The notes beneath the pieces were generated by a model, which saw only the letters and a list, made by a program, of their open reading frames with translations, searched no databases and was not told the DNA's origin. A DNA stretch of 64,000 bases from Utricularia gibba. Lineage: Eukaryota > Streptophyta > Magnoliopsida > Lamiales > Lentibulariaceae. Where the stretch lies: NCBI GenBank assembly GCA_002189035.1, contig NEEC01000007.1, forward strand, positions 1,116,001-1,180,000, in the 5' to 3' direction. Of this stretch, positions 37,939-50,000 are shown in pieces (the first letter of the stretch is position 1; each line of letters opens with the position of its first letter). The translations under genes and the position numbers were made by a program.

Positions 37939-38274
37939 TATTATAATTTGGATTGAAGGTTAGGATTATAGATTATATTGTGTATTTCATGAATAAATTT
38001 GAAATTATATATCTTTTTTTAATCAAACATGCTATGATATATGTCAAGGGATGCACCTAAGCTCACATGGACTTCTTTTTATGTCTCTTTTAGGCAATAA
38101 TGATATGTGTTTTATTAATAATTATGAAATGAATGGTAAAACCTGGGGTCCATTAAATTTTACTTTTATTATTGATTATATCCGTGGATTTTAAATTTGA
38201 TTTGCACAACAAGAGTTAGTTTATGATGTCCGGCCTCTTGGTTATATTACAAGAATCCTACTTGTGTATTCCTT
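37939..38274. terminator. Convergent 3' ends of MOR1 and ARO
   Basis: 336 AT-rich bases between two converging stop codons. AATAAA at about 37990 (+) can serve MOR1; TTTATT at about 38110 can serve the minus-strand gene as AATAAA. No other content seen. Confidence 0.5.
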
Positions 38275-40194
38275 TCAGTGGTATCCTTTCTTGGCTGTAG
38301 ATTGGTACAGATCCAACCTCTTCTTCCCTTCGTAAGCCAATGCTTCCAACTCTTTATCCTGGGCGAGGATACTTTGCTTCGTCACCCATCCCAAATGCTC
38401 CATCACTGCTTCTTTAGCCATCTCTTCATTGTCTGGGACATGTATTGCAAGGTAACATAGCAATGTATAAGATGGAAATCGTACCATTTGGTCCCCAAAG
38501 TAGCCCAATTGCACTATATGTTGTACCGCTCCAGCCGCAAGGATGGATTTGCAGTGATTCACATGGAGGAAGTTTGCCGGGCAAGCAAATTTGTTCAAAG
38601 CATGTACTGCCTCGATTGTGAATTCGGGTTCTCTGTTGTCCAGAAGCTGCACCAGAGGAGCTATGAGCCTTGTCTCACTTGCCCGGAACGTTCTTGCTAA
38701 GTTCCCAATTGATCTGATGCTTGGAATGAGCAGATCTGGATCCTCTTTGTGTATGATTCCAAGAAATTGATCCACAACTGCCTTTGCAGCTGGGGAAGTT
38801 GGCTTAAAAGCCGACCGTCTCAATGATTCTTCTTGCTCTGCCACTGCTGTGATCTCCATTAAAGCCATGGCTGAATTGTACTTAACTTCATCAGGGCCCT
38901 TAACCAAAAGGACAGCGAAACAGAGAAGAGCTCTTGATTCTGTAATACTCCTGCAAATAACCAGGTTTCCTGCGCATAGAAAACGGAGTGCTCTTGCTGC
39001 CATAGCCTTCATTTCGGCCTTAGTCACTGGATCTTCGTATTTTCTCCCCTTGATGCTGCTGCCACTGAGGGCTACTTGATGCTTTGGATGATGATGCTGA
39101 GTTTGCACATTGTTTTGTGCATTCCCATTTGAGGATTTCATTCCCATAGTGTTTGTCACCAAGTTTTGCATTTGGCTAGTGGATGCAGTGTTTCCCATGG
39201 GATGCTTCACCTCACTGCTAAAATTCTTGTCCTCATCCTCATGGTGGAGTCCACCACCGGCAGGCTTGCTGGAATTCGCCATCACGATGGAGTGAATCGA
39301 CATGTTCTGCTTCGAAGCAATGTTGTATTTGCTGTGCTCCGGTATGGTCTCGAAGGCGATATGGCTGACAAGGAGCCGGATTGCGTTGTTCTGTGCAAAG
39401 TGATCCTGGCATTTCCGATGATGAGCAGCCATTTCGGAGATGGCCCAGGCCACCACAATCTGAACCTTCATGTGCCCTTCTTTGAGCATTTTGGCAAACA
39501 CTTGGCCAACACCAGCGTTTAGAATCTGCTCCACACTTTCAGGGTCTCTAGCAAGCAACCCAATGGCTCTGGCGGCATTCTCCTGCCCCTCCATTCGCCC
39601 TTCCTTGGCAAGCTTCAACAATGGCGGCACCCCACCTTCCTCAATAATCAATCTCCCGTATCTATCATTATCCCTAGCCAAGGACACAAGCTGAGCAGCC
39701 GCATCTGCACGCTCCTCAACACTCCCCACGGACAACGACGCAATCTGCTCCCAGATAATACACAAAATCGGTTCATTCTGCGCGATCGGAGGGAGGCCCA
39801 GATACTCATCGTCGCGATCATCCGCGGGGGCGGAAACACGGAGCAGCCACGAGACATCTCCGATGGAATTCTCAAGCTGAAGCGACATTCTCCGAAAATT
39901 GGCTGCAGGGATGATGGTGAAAAACTTCCACAGCCCATTGGCGCGGCACTTGAACACGAGAGACAGGGCCTTGTCGAGCACCTGCTGGGTCTCGTCGATA
40001 ATCCGGCGTGTGGGGCGTTCGTAGAGATCGTTGCTTGCACGCGCCGCCTGGCGGAGGAGCCCGACGAGTTTCTCTGTCTTCGCTTTGATCTCGAGGCACT
40101 CCTGGCGGAAGGAGATGGCGCCGTCGGCTAATTTGACGACCTCGTCGGCGTACTGAATCGGCTTGACGAGGATTTGCTTGACGACTTCTCCCAT
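38275..40194 (-). CDS. ARO: Armadillo-Repeat-Only (ARO) protein
   Basis: Intact single-exon gene of 639 aa. The N-terminus MGEVVKQILVKPIQYADEV is the conserved plant ARO leader and is followed by a helical region that resembles plant CNL-type helical domains. Armadillo repeats fill the remainder, for example AAQLVSLARDNDRYGRLIIEEGG, AARAIGLLARDPES and EAVHALNKFACPANFL. A low-complexity His/Gln/Asn insert lies at about residues 310-390. ARO proteins act in polar growth and ROP-linked trafficking in pollen tubes and root hairs. The 5' leader holds an upstream ATG at 40300 whose ORF overlaps the start, so translation may be modulated. Divergent from the R3H gene. Confidence 0.93.
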   Translation of the reverse strand: MGEVVKQILVKPIQYADEVVKLADGAISFRQECLEIKAKTEKLVGLLRQAARASNDLYERPTRRIIDETQQVLDKALSLVFKCRANGLWKFFTIIPAANFRRMSLQLENSIGDVSWLLRVSAPADDRDDEYLGLPPIAQNEPILCIIWEQIASLSVGSVEERADAAAQLVSLARDNDRYGRLIIEEGGVPPLLKLAKEGRMEGQENAARAIGLLARDPESVEQILNAGVGQVFAKMLKEGHMKVQIVVAWAISEMAAHHRKCQDHFAQNNAIRLLVSHIAFETIPEHSKYNIASKQNMSIHSIVMANSSKPAGGGLHHEDEDKNFSSEVKHPMGNTASTSQMQNLVTNTMGMKSSNGNAQNNVQTQHHHPKHQVALSGSSIKGRKYEDPVTKAEMKAMAARALRFLCAGNLVICRSITESRALLCFAVLLVKGPDEVKYNSAMALMEITAVAEQEESLRRSAFKPTSPAAKAVVDQFLGIIHKEDPDLLIPSIRSIGNLARTFRASETRLIAPLVQLLDNREPEFTIEAVHALNKFACPANFLHVNHCKSILAAGAVQHIVQLGYFGDQMVRFPSYTLLCYLAIHVPDNEEMAKEAVMEHLGWVTKQSILAQDKELEALAYEGKKRLDLYQSTAKKGYH

Positions 40195-40801
40195 GATCGA
40201 CGCCGCGCTGAGGAAACATCAGCAGCAGCATTCTACGACACAATGCGATGAATGCGAAGGGAACGGCCGCCCGAGGGTATAGCCACCCAGCGTATCGCAT
40301 TCATCTCCACCATTCTCGCCCGTGGGATCCACGCCCATGAATATCTTTTTCTTATTTATAAAAAAACAAGAAAAATAAAAGGTATACTTCTTCAATATAG
40401 CCGTTAATTAAAAAAAAAGGGATATTAAATATTAATAACATTTCAATTTTGTGGAATTAACTAAAATATAATGTATGCAGTGGTATTTTTTGTTACTCTA
40501 GTTGACGTTCGGTGACATACCATGGTTAGCCTGATGTGGGGCCCACATCGTCACCCCCCGCGCTGCACGGCCCATTCCCCAACTATCTTGTCATTCAATT
40601 TACTCCTGTTTCTTGTCCAAATCCCAGGCCCCAGAGTCCCATAGTTTTCCTTGGCATTCTTGCCGGACGTGGATCAATTGGCCGCAATTGCTTGAACTGG
40701 GTCCTTTTATCCTGTCGGGCTTCATCTGAATTTGATGATTCTTTGTCTCTTCTTGTTTTTCGGCTCTGATTATCGTCTACCCATACGGTAGTAGGTTACA
40801 C
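40195..40801. promoter_or_regulatory. Divergent promoter region ARO / R3H protein
   Basis: 607 bp between start codons. The GC-rich left end is the ARO leader and carries an inverted repeat and an upstream ORF. The middle (40340-40500) is AT-rich. Nothing else is recognised. Confidence 0.45.
40247..40305. repeat. 11-bp inverted repeat in the ARO 5' leader
   Basis: GATGAATGCGA at 40247-40257 and its exact complement TCGCATTCATC at 40295-40305, separated by 37 bases. On the minus-strand transcript this could fold just upstream of the ARO start; the upstream ATG at 40300 lies in one arm. Confidence 0.6.
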
Positions 40802-42532
40802 ATGGATGGGTCTTCTACGGCGCCGTCGGCCGTGACCCAGGATGGCCCAGAATCTTGGGAGGCTGTTGACGTTGAGGCCAGTATGCGCCGCCTCTTGCTT
40901 TCGTCTAGGAAGGACACTAAGGATGAGCCGGATGCCGCTGCCGGCTCCGATACCGCTGGTGAACCCTCAACTACAGTTTCCGAACCAGCGGATGATTTGA
41001 TCCAACACCGTGGAGCAGTTTCTGCGTGAAGCGATTCAGAATCCCCGGGAACGTGTCTCTGGTAGGTATTCTTGACTCCCCTTTTTCTTCCTCATTCTTC
41101 GTGGCTCCCGCAAGTTGTACGCTTAGGGTTCTTTCTTTGCATGATCCTGGGTTGCTGCGCACCTTGTATGTCAACTGGTTTTGAAGAAAGTAATGATGTT
41201 TGTATCCTTCTTTCAGTTCTGAGACTAGAGCAGGATGTTGAGATGTTCATACGGGATCCCACCAGGGAGGTGATGGAATTCCAACAACTGCCCACTTCCT
41301 ACCTGCGGCTAGCTGCTCATCGCGTGGCCCAGCATTACTCCCTGCAATCCATGGTTTTGATGGATAATTATATGTCTGATGGTTCTGGATCAAGAATCAT
41401 TGTCCAAAAGCCTTCAAGTATCAAGCTTCCTTTGATTCGTCTTGCAGACATTCCGGCAAATTTCCCTTCTGAGGACACAGGTGCCATTAAAGTTGCAATC
41501 AAGCAGAGGCAACAAAAAGGAACAGACAGTAGCATCTCTTCCAGCTCACTCCCTTTGAGATCCAATAGTTTGAAGAGTGTTGAGGAAAGAAAAGAAGAGT
41601 ACGATAGGGCTCGGGCAAGAATATTTAACTCCAGCAACTCATCTGAGGGATCCTCTGGGAAACAGGAAGGTGATCCCAGGGATCAAGATAGTATCCACCA
41701 TGATTCATCGGTTAAGAAGAAGGAAGATGGGAAAACTCTTACTTGTGCTTCCAACTTGACTGCTACTGCAAGTGTGCCTGAATCTTCTTCTTCAGGCAGC
41801 AGAATAACTGGACACCAGGTGGAAAAGGATTCCATTAGAAGGCCAAAGACGAATATTAGAGTTGCTATCTTTCGTGATCATGAAGTCGACCGGAAAGATC
41901 CCGATTACAGCAGGACATATGATAGGTGCGTGATGCTTTATCTCCAATTTGTTGGTGACTGATCTCCAACTTCACCATGCTAATACTTCAAGATTTCGTA
42001 GATACATGCAGAGATTTGATCCAGGTTTTGGTTTCAATGGTGGAGCCTATACCATTCAGCCTCTCTATGCACCTGTGTTCAACTACAATACCGAGTTTCC
42101 GCAGCTTGTTTCAAATCACAGCCCCCAATTTCGTCTGAACACCAACATCCACCTCTTCCGCATCACCTGCCGGGAACATGGGTTTCGCCATCTGCTCTCA
42201 ATGGCATTGTGTATGGCCCTGCTGAAACCATGCTGCCTTCATTCAGTTCTGGCCATGTAAATGCACACTCCAACTCTGGTCCGCACATGAGTTCTACTCA
42301 GTACCCTCCTCAGCAGTCTGGAATGCCTCAGTATATCCACCCTCCCGATCCAATTCATCGGCCATTTACCCAGGCAAGAGGTTTTCCACTTTCCTTTGGC
42401 TGCCGTTATCAGCAATGTTACACAACTTTAAACCTGGAAGGGGCTGATATGAAAAACGTCAACCTTTTTTTGGATCTGTAGTCTCACCAGGCGCAACCTG
42501 GGATGAGTTATGGATTAGCCCGGCCCCGATAA
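40802..42532 (+). CDS. R3H-SUZ domain RNA-binding protein, two apparent single-base indels
   Basis: Plant R3H-domain protein, expected to bind single-stranded nucleic acid. Four exons: 40802-41061, 41217-41925, 42002-42373 and 42491-42532. The R3H core is clear (PTSYLRLAAHRVAQHYSL, with the Arg-x3-His signature) and a SUZ motif follows (ERKEEYDRARARIF). As written, exon 1 stops at 41029. Removing one base near 41001-41006 restores TVEQFLREAIQNPRERVS, the family sequence before the R3H domain. In exon 3 the frame breaks again near 42115-42126, where one added base restores QPPISSEHQHPPLP and the downstream frame. The two changes cancel in length: the exons total 1383 nt. The last intron begins GC rather than GT. 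The protein ends GMSYGLARPR. Confidence 0.85.
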
Positions 42533-43138
42533 GGGAATCGGGCATGCCTGCACCACCCTAGCAGTAACTTCTCAGAACTTGGGTTGGTTCCCTGTGCTAG
42601 GGCAGCGTGTTTGACCCAGTTAAATGAGGTGCAGGCATCAGAACTGGGAAGAGCAGTGAGAAAGATGTGCTTGGTCTTCATTACTCACTGCCCATTCAGT
42701 AAGTCTCTACGTCTTAGGTAGCTCTGTTGCAAGACAGTCTTACTGCAATATCTCAAGCGTCCTTAGCTCTCTCATCTTACTCATCCTGTGCTTGCAGTCA
42801 TGACGATGACGACAAAGAACTCCCCAGATGAGGAAATCAGGGGAGTTTGCACACAATGTTTACAGGTTGGGCTAGGTATGCCTTGTTAATCATGTTATTT
42901 TTTGTTGCCAGAAAGCTTCGAAGTTCTCATTTGGTTCAGCCCCTGGTGTCTTTGCAGATCCATACTGAGCTGCAAAAACGTTGGATGATGCGCCATGAGA
43001 ATGATTTTACTTGAATTACCTTCTCAAAACAAAACAAGGCTGAATAAGCAAATGTTTCTCTCCTCTGCTCTAAAGCAAAATGTCCAGTAGCAGCTGTGCC
43101 TTCCAGGCGATAAACTAGTTCTCCAGGTTTTCAGGAAG
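42533..43138. other. Convergent 3' regions, R3H protein and aspartyl aminopeptidase
   Basis: 606 bp between converging stop codons. Likely 3' UTRs, with a fairly long one for the R3H gene. No ORF or RNA gene recognised. Confidence 0.5.
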
Positions 43139-45774
43139 CTAGGAATCCACATCTAGCTTTTTATCGACGCTTGAGAATGTTTGATAAAATGCCTTGAAGA
43201 GACGGTAAGCAATGTCTACGTCCTCCTTTCCGCATATTTCCCTCACGCTGCGTGTACAAGAGGAAGGACAACTTGTAAGTAGTGGGGCATGATGCATTCA
43301 CATACGTGGGGGAAGAAGCATTTGGAGATGACGAATTGGGGTGTTAGAAAGCGCAAACCTGTGCATTGACAGCTGAGGAATGCCACAGTCGACCGTACGG
43401 ATACCGACTCCTGAAGCAAGTATGGGGCCGATAGTGGATCCACACCCCATGTCGTTTCTAACCACAAATTCCTGGAAAAGATACACATATCAAGAAACCA
43501 ACCCACTGACAGGCAGTGCAACGGATTATTTCATTATATGCATTGCTCAACTTGTGATCACCTGGATTGTAAGATCGTGGATTTTGGCAATTTCTTTGAA
43601 GAGGAAGGATGTTATTCCACTTGTGGCGTAACGTTGGTTAGCGTTATGCTTTATCACAAGCCCCTTTTGCAACATGGGCCGATGCTTTTCCTCATGTTTG
43701 TCCATGTAATTGGGGTGAACACCATGAGCCATGTCAGCGGACACTGCACAGGATATCTTATATAGTGAACATCGTGTAACTTGTTCACCAGTGATTTACC
43801 TGTTGAGATTAACATACCGAGGAAAGAGTTGCGAATCGCTTGAGAGAAACCACATTCCCTGACAGGGTGTGGACTTAAAGAAGAACTTATGCGTCTTATG
43901 GCCTCAAACATCGTTGGTGCTCCTGCTCCCTGATATGATGCTGACCCAACCTGGAAAAGCAGGAATGTTGAGCGAACGATATGAAAGTTGAAAAGGAAGA
44001 AAGCATGGGTTCTGCAAAAGGTCAGATGAATTTAGACTACGAGAAAAATGGTTGGAGGCATTTTTATTCAAGTGAATCCTCAGCAGGGTGATAAACATAG
44101 TGACTGAACTAAGTGATAGTCCTGCATGGTTGCTGCCCTAGCGAATCAATACTTCAGAGGTTACCTCTTCGTTGTCAAATAAAGCAACCATTCTGATGGA
44201 ATCCTCATTCTCCAAACCTTCAGATGAGGCACAAGAGTCAATAAGCGCTTTCAGCGCGCAAAAACTAGAAGCCAGATTGTCCAATCTTCCAGAGAATATG
44301 AACTCCTCGTTTGCACCTCCAAGGCAGCTGGGTTGAGTGTCACAGACATTTAATTCAATGTCAGCAATATCTTGAACCTTACACCCGATTTCGTTGGCCA
44401 GTATCTGACCAATCATACACAAGTTCTTAAAGGTTTCGTTGAAATTTTTGCAATTACTACGTGATATATTAGATGGAACCACAAAAAACCTGCATCAGCA
44501 ATGGATGGTGAGCCTCTTCCTGAGGAGATTCGCTGTCAATATCGACTGTCTTGGATGATACCTTTTCAGGACCTGTTGCGAGAAGAGGAATGAGATGGCT
44601 CTCAAAGTTTGGCTTGAACCCATCTGTATTTGCTGTTCTAACAATTAGAAACAAAAGAAGGTATAAGCATCCCGAAACCAGATGAAAATCCCCAGTGAAA
44701 TTAAAGTGCTAATGCAAAGCGTGAATTGGCACAAAAAATGACATTCAGCTGGTGAAGATAAAAAAGCAAAAATCTTCAATTATCTGGAATATAAACCTGT
44801 CGAGATGAATAGCAAGAGTCGGCACTCGCAACAAAGGTCTCTCTATCTTGACCAAGCTGTGTGAAAAAGAGCCGTCATCACGTCTAACGATAACCCTACC
44901 AGCCAAACTGAGGTCTCTGTCGAACCAAGTATGCCATAAACCAGCACCATATGCTTGTACACCGACCATGAGATAGCCACCCTTCGATGTAGAAGACTTC
45001 GGCTTCAGTTTGAGACACGGGCTATCAGTATGGGCAGCTATCACATGGAAACCATTGCCACTTGCATATCTGCATATGGGTGGTTTTTCAAACAACCAGC
45101 AATCGCAACAAATCAAAGTAATTGATTAGTTTGTTGCAGGTAGTAACAAGCAGAATGACCGTATTAACCTTTCTCCTACAGTAAAGGCAACTAGGGATGA
45201 CATGTTACGCGTGAAGAAATAACGACCTCCAGCCTTCAGATTCCACTCTTCATTCTCATTTAGAAGGTCAAAACCGGAAGCAATAAGTTGTCGTTTCGCT
45301 TCAGCTGGTGGAGACATTGTGAAAGAAAAGAACATCAAACACAGATAAAATGCAATGCCAGCAAAATGTAGTACGATCATTTCATCAACGCCCCAAAATG
45401 AAATAGCATCATGAAACATCACACCCGGTACCAGTAGCATGAAACTGCGTCCAAGACTCATTAAGATAATCCAGAAGATCGGGAACTATTGTCTGGCACG
45501 CTTCCGTACTTGAGCTATCATTCTGTAACCAGCGACTCAATCCTTCAGTTCCAAATTTGAAAAAATTTACCATCGGCAAATATCACAATACCGTGGTATC
45601 ACACCGAGCAGGTGAAACATTGCTAAAGTTGCGGCGTTCGCCCCCGCAGCTTAGCCGGCGATTGAACTTCCTATTAACGCCAGTAGATAAAAATCGCGGA
45701 AAATTCCAAAGCATCGAAGAAGACTCGAGCAGTGGCGACGGCTTCAGATAACACACCCGAAAAGTGGCCGCCAT
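43139..45774 (-). CDS. Aspartyl aminopeptidase (M18), chloroplast type
   Basis: Zinc peptidase removing N-terminal Asp/Glu, forming large tetrahedral dodecamers. Ten exons (45774-45592, 45522-45432, 45304-45169, 45069-44797, 44637-44490, 44404-44165, 43950-43818, 43743-43562, 43471-43359, 43247-43139) total 1608 nt, 535 aa, all phases closing. The Ser/Arg-rich N-terminus of about 65 residues looks like a plastid transit peptide. M18 motifs are present: [30 protein letters not shown] and [12 protein letters not shown]. The motif usually read DMAHAVHPNY is [10 protein letters not shown] here, an Ala-to-Gly change beside a catalytic His. Divergent from the ADA3-like gene. Confidence 0.94.
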
Positions 45775-47088
45775 CAACCTCCGCCGAATTGAGAGAGGAG
45801 GATTGAAGATAAAGAAACGCAATTTATTTCTGACTCAGATTTCTTCTTATTTACATTTCTGGAATGGAATCGAGTTTGCTTAAAATTTTATTAAAAATAT
45901 AAGTTTTTTTAATAATTTTCAATTGTACGTCAACAAAAAAAATTATAAAACTTGAATATTTTCTAATTTCTGAGGTTATTAATATTTTTAATTATATTTT
46001 ATATAATTTATGTACATAAAAATATATAGTTCATTTTAAAATGATAAATGTGTCTGTGTTTTGTATTAATTTTCTATGTTTATTATAAAAAATGTTTCAA
46101 AATATAATATTAGGTGGGAAGAAGTTGACTAAATTGACCTTGGAGGAGTCCGTAAATATACTTCCTAGTTTACCCAATATAAGGTTAAGGAGTGGGGGTA
46201 CGTATGTAAATATTAATTACAGCTAAAATTAATTACAACACGTTTTTTTCTCTCTGCTCGCTCGTTGGTATTCTCTCTCTAAGTTCTTCCCCACAGGCCC
46301 ACCCCATTGGCTGTCTTGCTGATCCGGCGATCGATGAATGCAGGCCTGTCTGTTGGCTCTTCTTTGAGATATCCTGATTTAGATGTGCTGGTACGTTTAG
46401 AATTCTTCGAATTTCGATGTAATACAGTTTTCGATAAACCCTAATTTTGAATGAGCATGAATAGGGTTTTGATCTGCTGGGAACGTTGTTTCCTGACGTT
46501 TGTTTCTTTTGTTTTAATACTGAGGTGGTTAATGGCTCCAGTTGGTGTCAAATTGTTGGTAAATTGTGCTTGTAACTAGTTTTCGGCTGGGCCCGAAATA
46601 TTCACCTTCAAAAAGTTGTAATATGTTAGTCGGTGTTTCCTGCTTCAGTTTTGACGCTTAAGGGATTGGGGATCTTTTACTTCTATCAAAATCTGTCGAG
46701 TTGGAAATTTATGTGGCAGAAGTGTAAGTGTAAGTCTGTGATATTAGTCTTGGATAGTTTCTTCATTCTGCTTGCTGTTCCTTCCATATTATCTATAGTG
46801 AAGTGGATATGGCAGGTATTAACTGACAAGTTTTGGCAATTCAACAGAATTTCATCTCAAGATGAGCTGCTCTTACATTGTCGTTCTGATTTTCGTTTAC
46901 ACTTTCCCTTTTTGGAATGGGATACCCCGTTCAATATATTATTAATTTTTTTTCATATGGTTTAATCTATCATGATTACCTTGTGAGTTAATGCTTGTTT
47001 TTATTGAAGTTTCAGATTATTGGCCACATTTGTCAAGGAAAACAAATAGGGCATCTTCTTTCCAAGAAATGCAATCTCCATCCTTGTA
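45775..47088. promoter_or_regulatory. Divergent region aminopeptidase / ADA3-like gene
   Basis: AT-rich at 45880-46120. A pyrimidine-rich CT repeat at about 46245-46290 and the GC-richer stretch after it look like the ADA3-like 5' UTR, probably with one or more leader introns before the ATG at 47089. The 110-codon ORF at 46633-46965 has intron-like composition and was not called. Confidence 0.45.
46436..46444 (+). promoter_or_regulatory. Telo-box AAACCCTAA
   Basis: AAACCCTAA in the presumed leader or first intron of the ADA3-like gene. Telo-boxes are common near the starts of plant housekeeping and translation genes. Functional role is inference. Confidence 0.45.
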
Positions 47089-50000
47089 ATGGAAGGAAGT
47101 GCGAGATACGAGTTGACTTCAGGAAGCCCTGACTCAAACTTTACCGGGAACTATCAAAATGGGCAGAGAGGTTACTCTGGTCCTGCCCTCGGAAAGTCTT
47201 CGAGTTTCAGAGAGTGTTCTGAAACCAGGAAATTTGGATCGTCCAAAATAAATTCGAGAGCAAGTGGTAACGCATGCCAAGATGTGCCTATACTGTTGCA
47301 GTGTCTGATGTTGGAGCCAATATCCATTGGTGATTCAAAATTCATACGCCCTGGTGACCTAAAGAGAGTCTTTGGTTCTTCTGCTGGAAGCAATTCAGAA
47401 GATAATTCCTTCGGTTCTGCACATGTCAGGAATTCTCCTCCCATGTCTGTTGAGGAATTGAAGCGTTTTAGAGCCAATGTTGCCGATACTTGTGTTAAAG
47501 CCAGGTATTTTTTACCTGTTGACGGTAGTTTTTACTTTTCAAAGCATCGACAACCCATACAAGTTATTGATAAAGGTAGATTATTATGTTTATCGTACTT
47601 TTAGTGAGACTAAAATTCTGCATTATTTTTTTCCAGTGGTAGAGCAAAAAATTTGGATGAGCGGTTGAGTAAGTTGAACAAGTATTTTGATACCTTACCG
47701 TTGAAGAAGCAGCCTTTTCGAGGTGATATGTTGTCCAATGAACGATCCACTAGTTCAATTTTGAAAATTGGATCACAAACACACCGCAATCCTCTGGAAG
47801 CAAATCCAAGGTTTGATGATCGCACGAGAAACATTGGCCTCAGCAAGCGTGTGCGCACATCAATTACAGAAAATCGGGTTCGTACATTATGTGTTGTTAT
47901 CCATATTGCATTTATTGTTTGAGCATTTTGTGATAGCTGCACTTGCTTTGGCACATAAGTACCCTTTGAGCTTTGATTTAGTTGCATTTAATATTGATTA
48001 GGAAGTTTGTACGAAAAAGGTGCTTCTTCTGCAGATATTATACGTATAACATTCTGCATGTGCTAAATTATGCATTTTGATTATGTATTGGGTCGCCTTT
48101 TGGGTGCTTGCGTCGTGAAATATTAGGTAAGTTAATGAGGTATGGAAATCTTATCAAATAGTTTAGAGTGGATGTCATACATTATTGTTCATGGCCTTCT
48201 GCTGCGAGTTCTCATCAATGAAGTCCCGTTTTTTTGGCAAATAAATGAAATTCGTATTTTCAAGTGAGCCATGCATGTATTCGTAAAACAATGATTTATG
48301 TGTGAGTCAGCTTGAAAGAAACTTGCATGCTCAAATGAATCTAAGTTTATAGAAGTCCATATGTGCAACTGTAGCCCTTATTTTTTGTTTTTTTATCTGT
48401 GTTCCACTTTCTTTACACAAGGTTGTGAATGCTTTCTTAATATGTTTTATTAGTACCTTTTGTAAAACACTCTTAAGCGTTTACCTTTTTTCAGGGAGAA
48501 TGCAGGAACAACGGCATACTTCGACAACCTCCTATGCTGACAAAAGATAGGGAGATGGTTAAGGATAATAATGTGGATTGTGATGTGGGTGAGGAAAAAT
48601 TAAGGAGATTGCCTGCTGGTGGAGAAGGATGGGACAAAAATATGAAAAGGAAACGCTCTGTTGGTGCTGTCTTTTCAAGGTCTGTTGAAAACGATGGTGA
48701 ACTGAAGCGAGCTGTTCTCAGTAAACCTAGCAGCGAATCTAGCCTGCAGTCAAGTGATTCCACGCATATGTTTAGGTAAGTTAATGTATTATAATAGCAG
48801 GGGTGGCATGATATCTAGTTGTAGGTTTTTACCATTTTTTCTTTTTTATGATTGATCTGCTGCATGTCTGGGTTACAGATGGCTTGTAAACTGTATTCAA
48901 TTTAATGTGTTTGTTGATGGCCCGTATTGTTTCACAGCATCCGTTATAAGTTGAATAATATGTTTTTTTTGTTCGGTTGCTGATTCTATGGGAACCTGTT
49001 GTAATTCTATTATCTGGGTGAAATTATGTAAAAGTGGGATGTTTCTCACTTAGCCCACTAACGAATCTTGGATGCCTTTTTTCTATGAATTCTGACTGCT
49101 TTTATTCTTCAAAACATTGAAAGATCTGTAGCTTCTGGTGGGAGCAACAAATTGGAGCCTTTGGCACCACCAACTGGATCTGCTACCCGGGTTACCTTCA
49201 AAACAGACCAAGAAAAGCCAATTTTCTCTAGAGACCCTTCCATTGGACAAATAAAGGAGAGGCCAACGGGGAAAGTTAACATTAAGTATGTCCATCGTGA
49301 TCTCTTGGGTGCTTTTTTTTTAGAGTTATCCTATGTTATCCTTTTTCAAGTGCATGTCTATTAAGAAGATAAATGATTTTTTGTTGTTGCCACCTTGTCA
49401 CTTATTTTAGGCTAAATCGTGAGGAAAACCATGCAATGTGTCCTACTCCACTTGTTAAGGGGAAAGCTTCGAGAGGGCCAAGAAGCGGGTCACTTACTGC
49501 CACAAATTCATCTGCTACTGTCCCTCGTTTATCTGGAACCTTGGAAAGCTGGGAGCAGCCTCAATCTACAATGAAGGCATCACCCATTAGTGGTGTTACA
49601 AGCCGCAAACGTGGCATGAACGCAGGATCCCCTTCACCACCATTCACTCCATGGGGCAGTCAGAGGCCCCAAAAAATGTCACGAACACGGAGAACCAACC
49701 TGGGCCCTGTTTCAAACCAAGATGAATTGCCAACGCAATCTGATGGTTGTTTTACTTCAGACATTGGTCCTCGGATAAGCATTGGAGTTGGGACTAATGC
49801 TTCTCTTTTCCCCAAGAATTGTGATAATGCTAACCAAATTTTAAAAATAAAATCTGAAAATGTGCCATCTCCTGCAAGACACTCTGAAAGTGATGAGTCT
49901 GGTGTTTGTGAGAACAGAAGTTTGGATAAAAGTTTAGGTGGTAGGGATCTGGACGAAAGGACTGCAAATCCTGCTCACTGTATTGGCCCATATTCAGTCT

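Noticed and set aside
39872-40300. 142-codon ORF over the ARO start
   Set aside because: Overlaps conserved ARO coding sequence in another frame; kept only as a possible upstream ORF.
46633-46965. 110-codon ORF upstream of the ADA3-like gene
   Set aside because: Phe/Leu/Ile-rich with intron-like T-rich composition and no recognisable domain; lies in the presumed leader intron.
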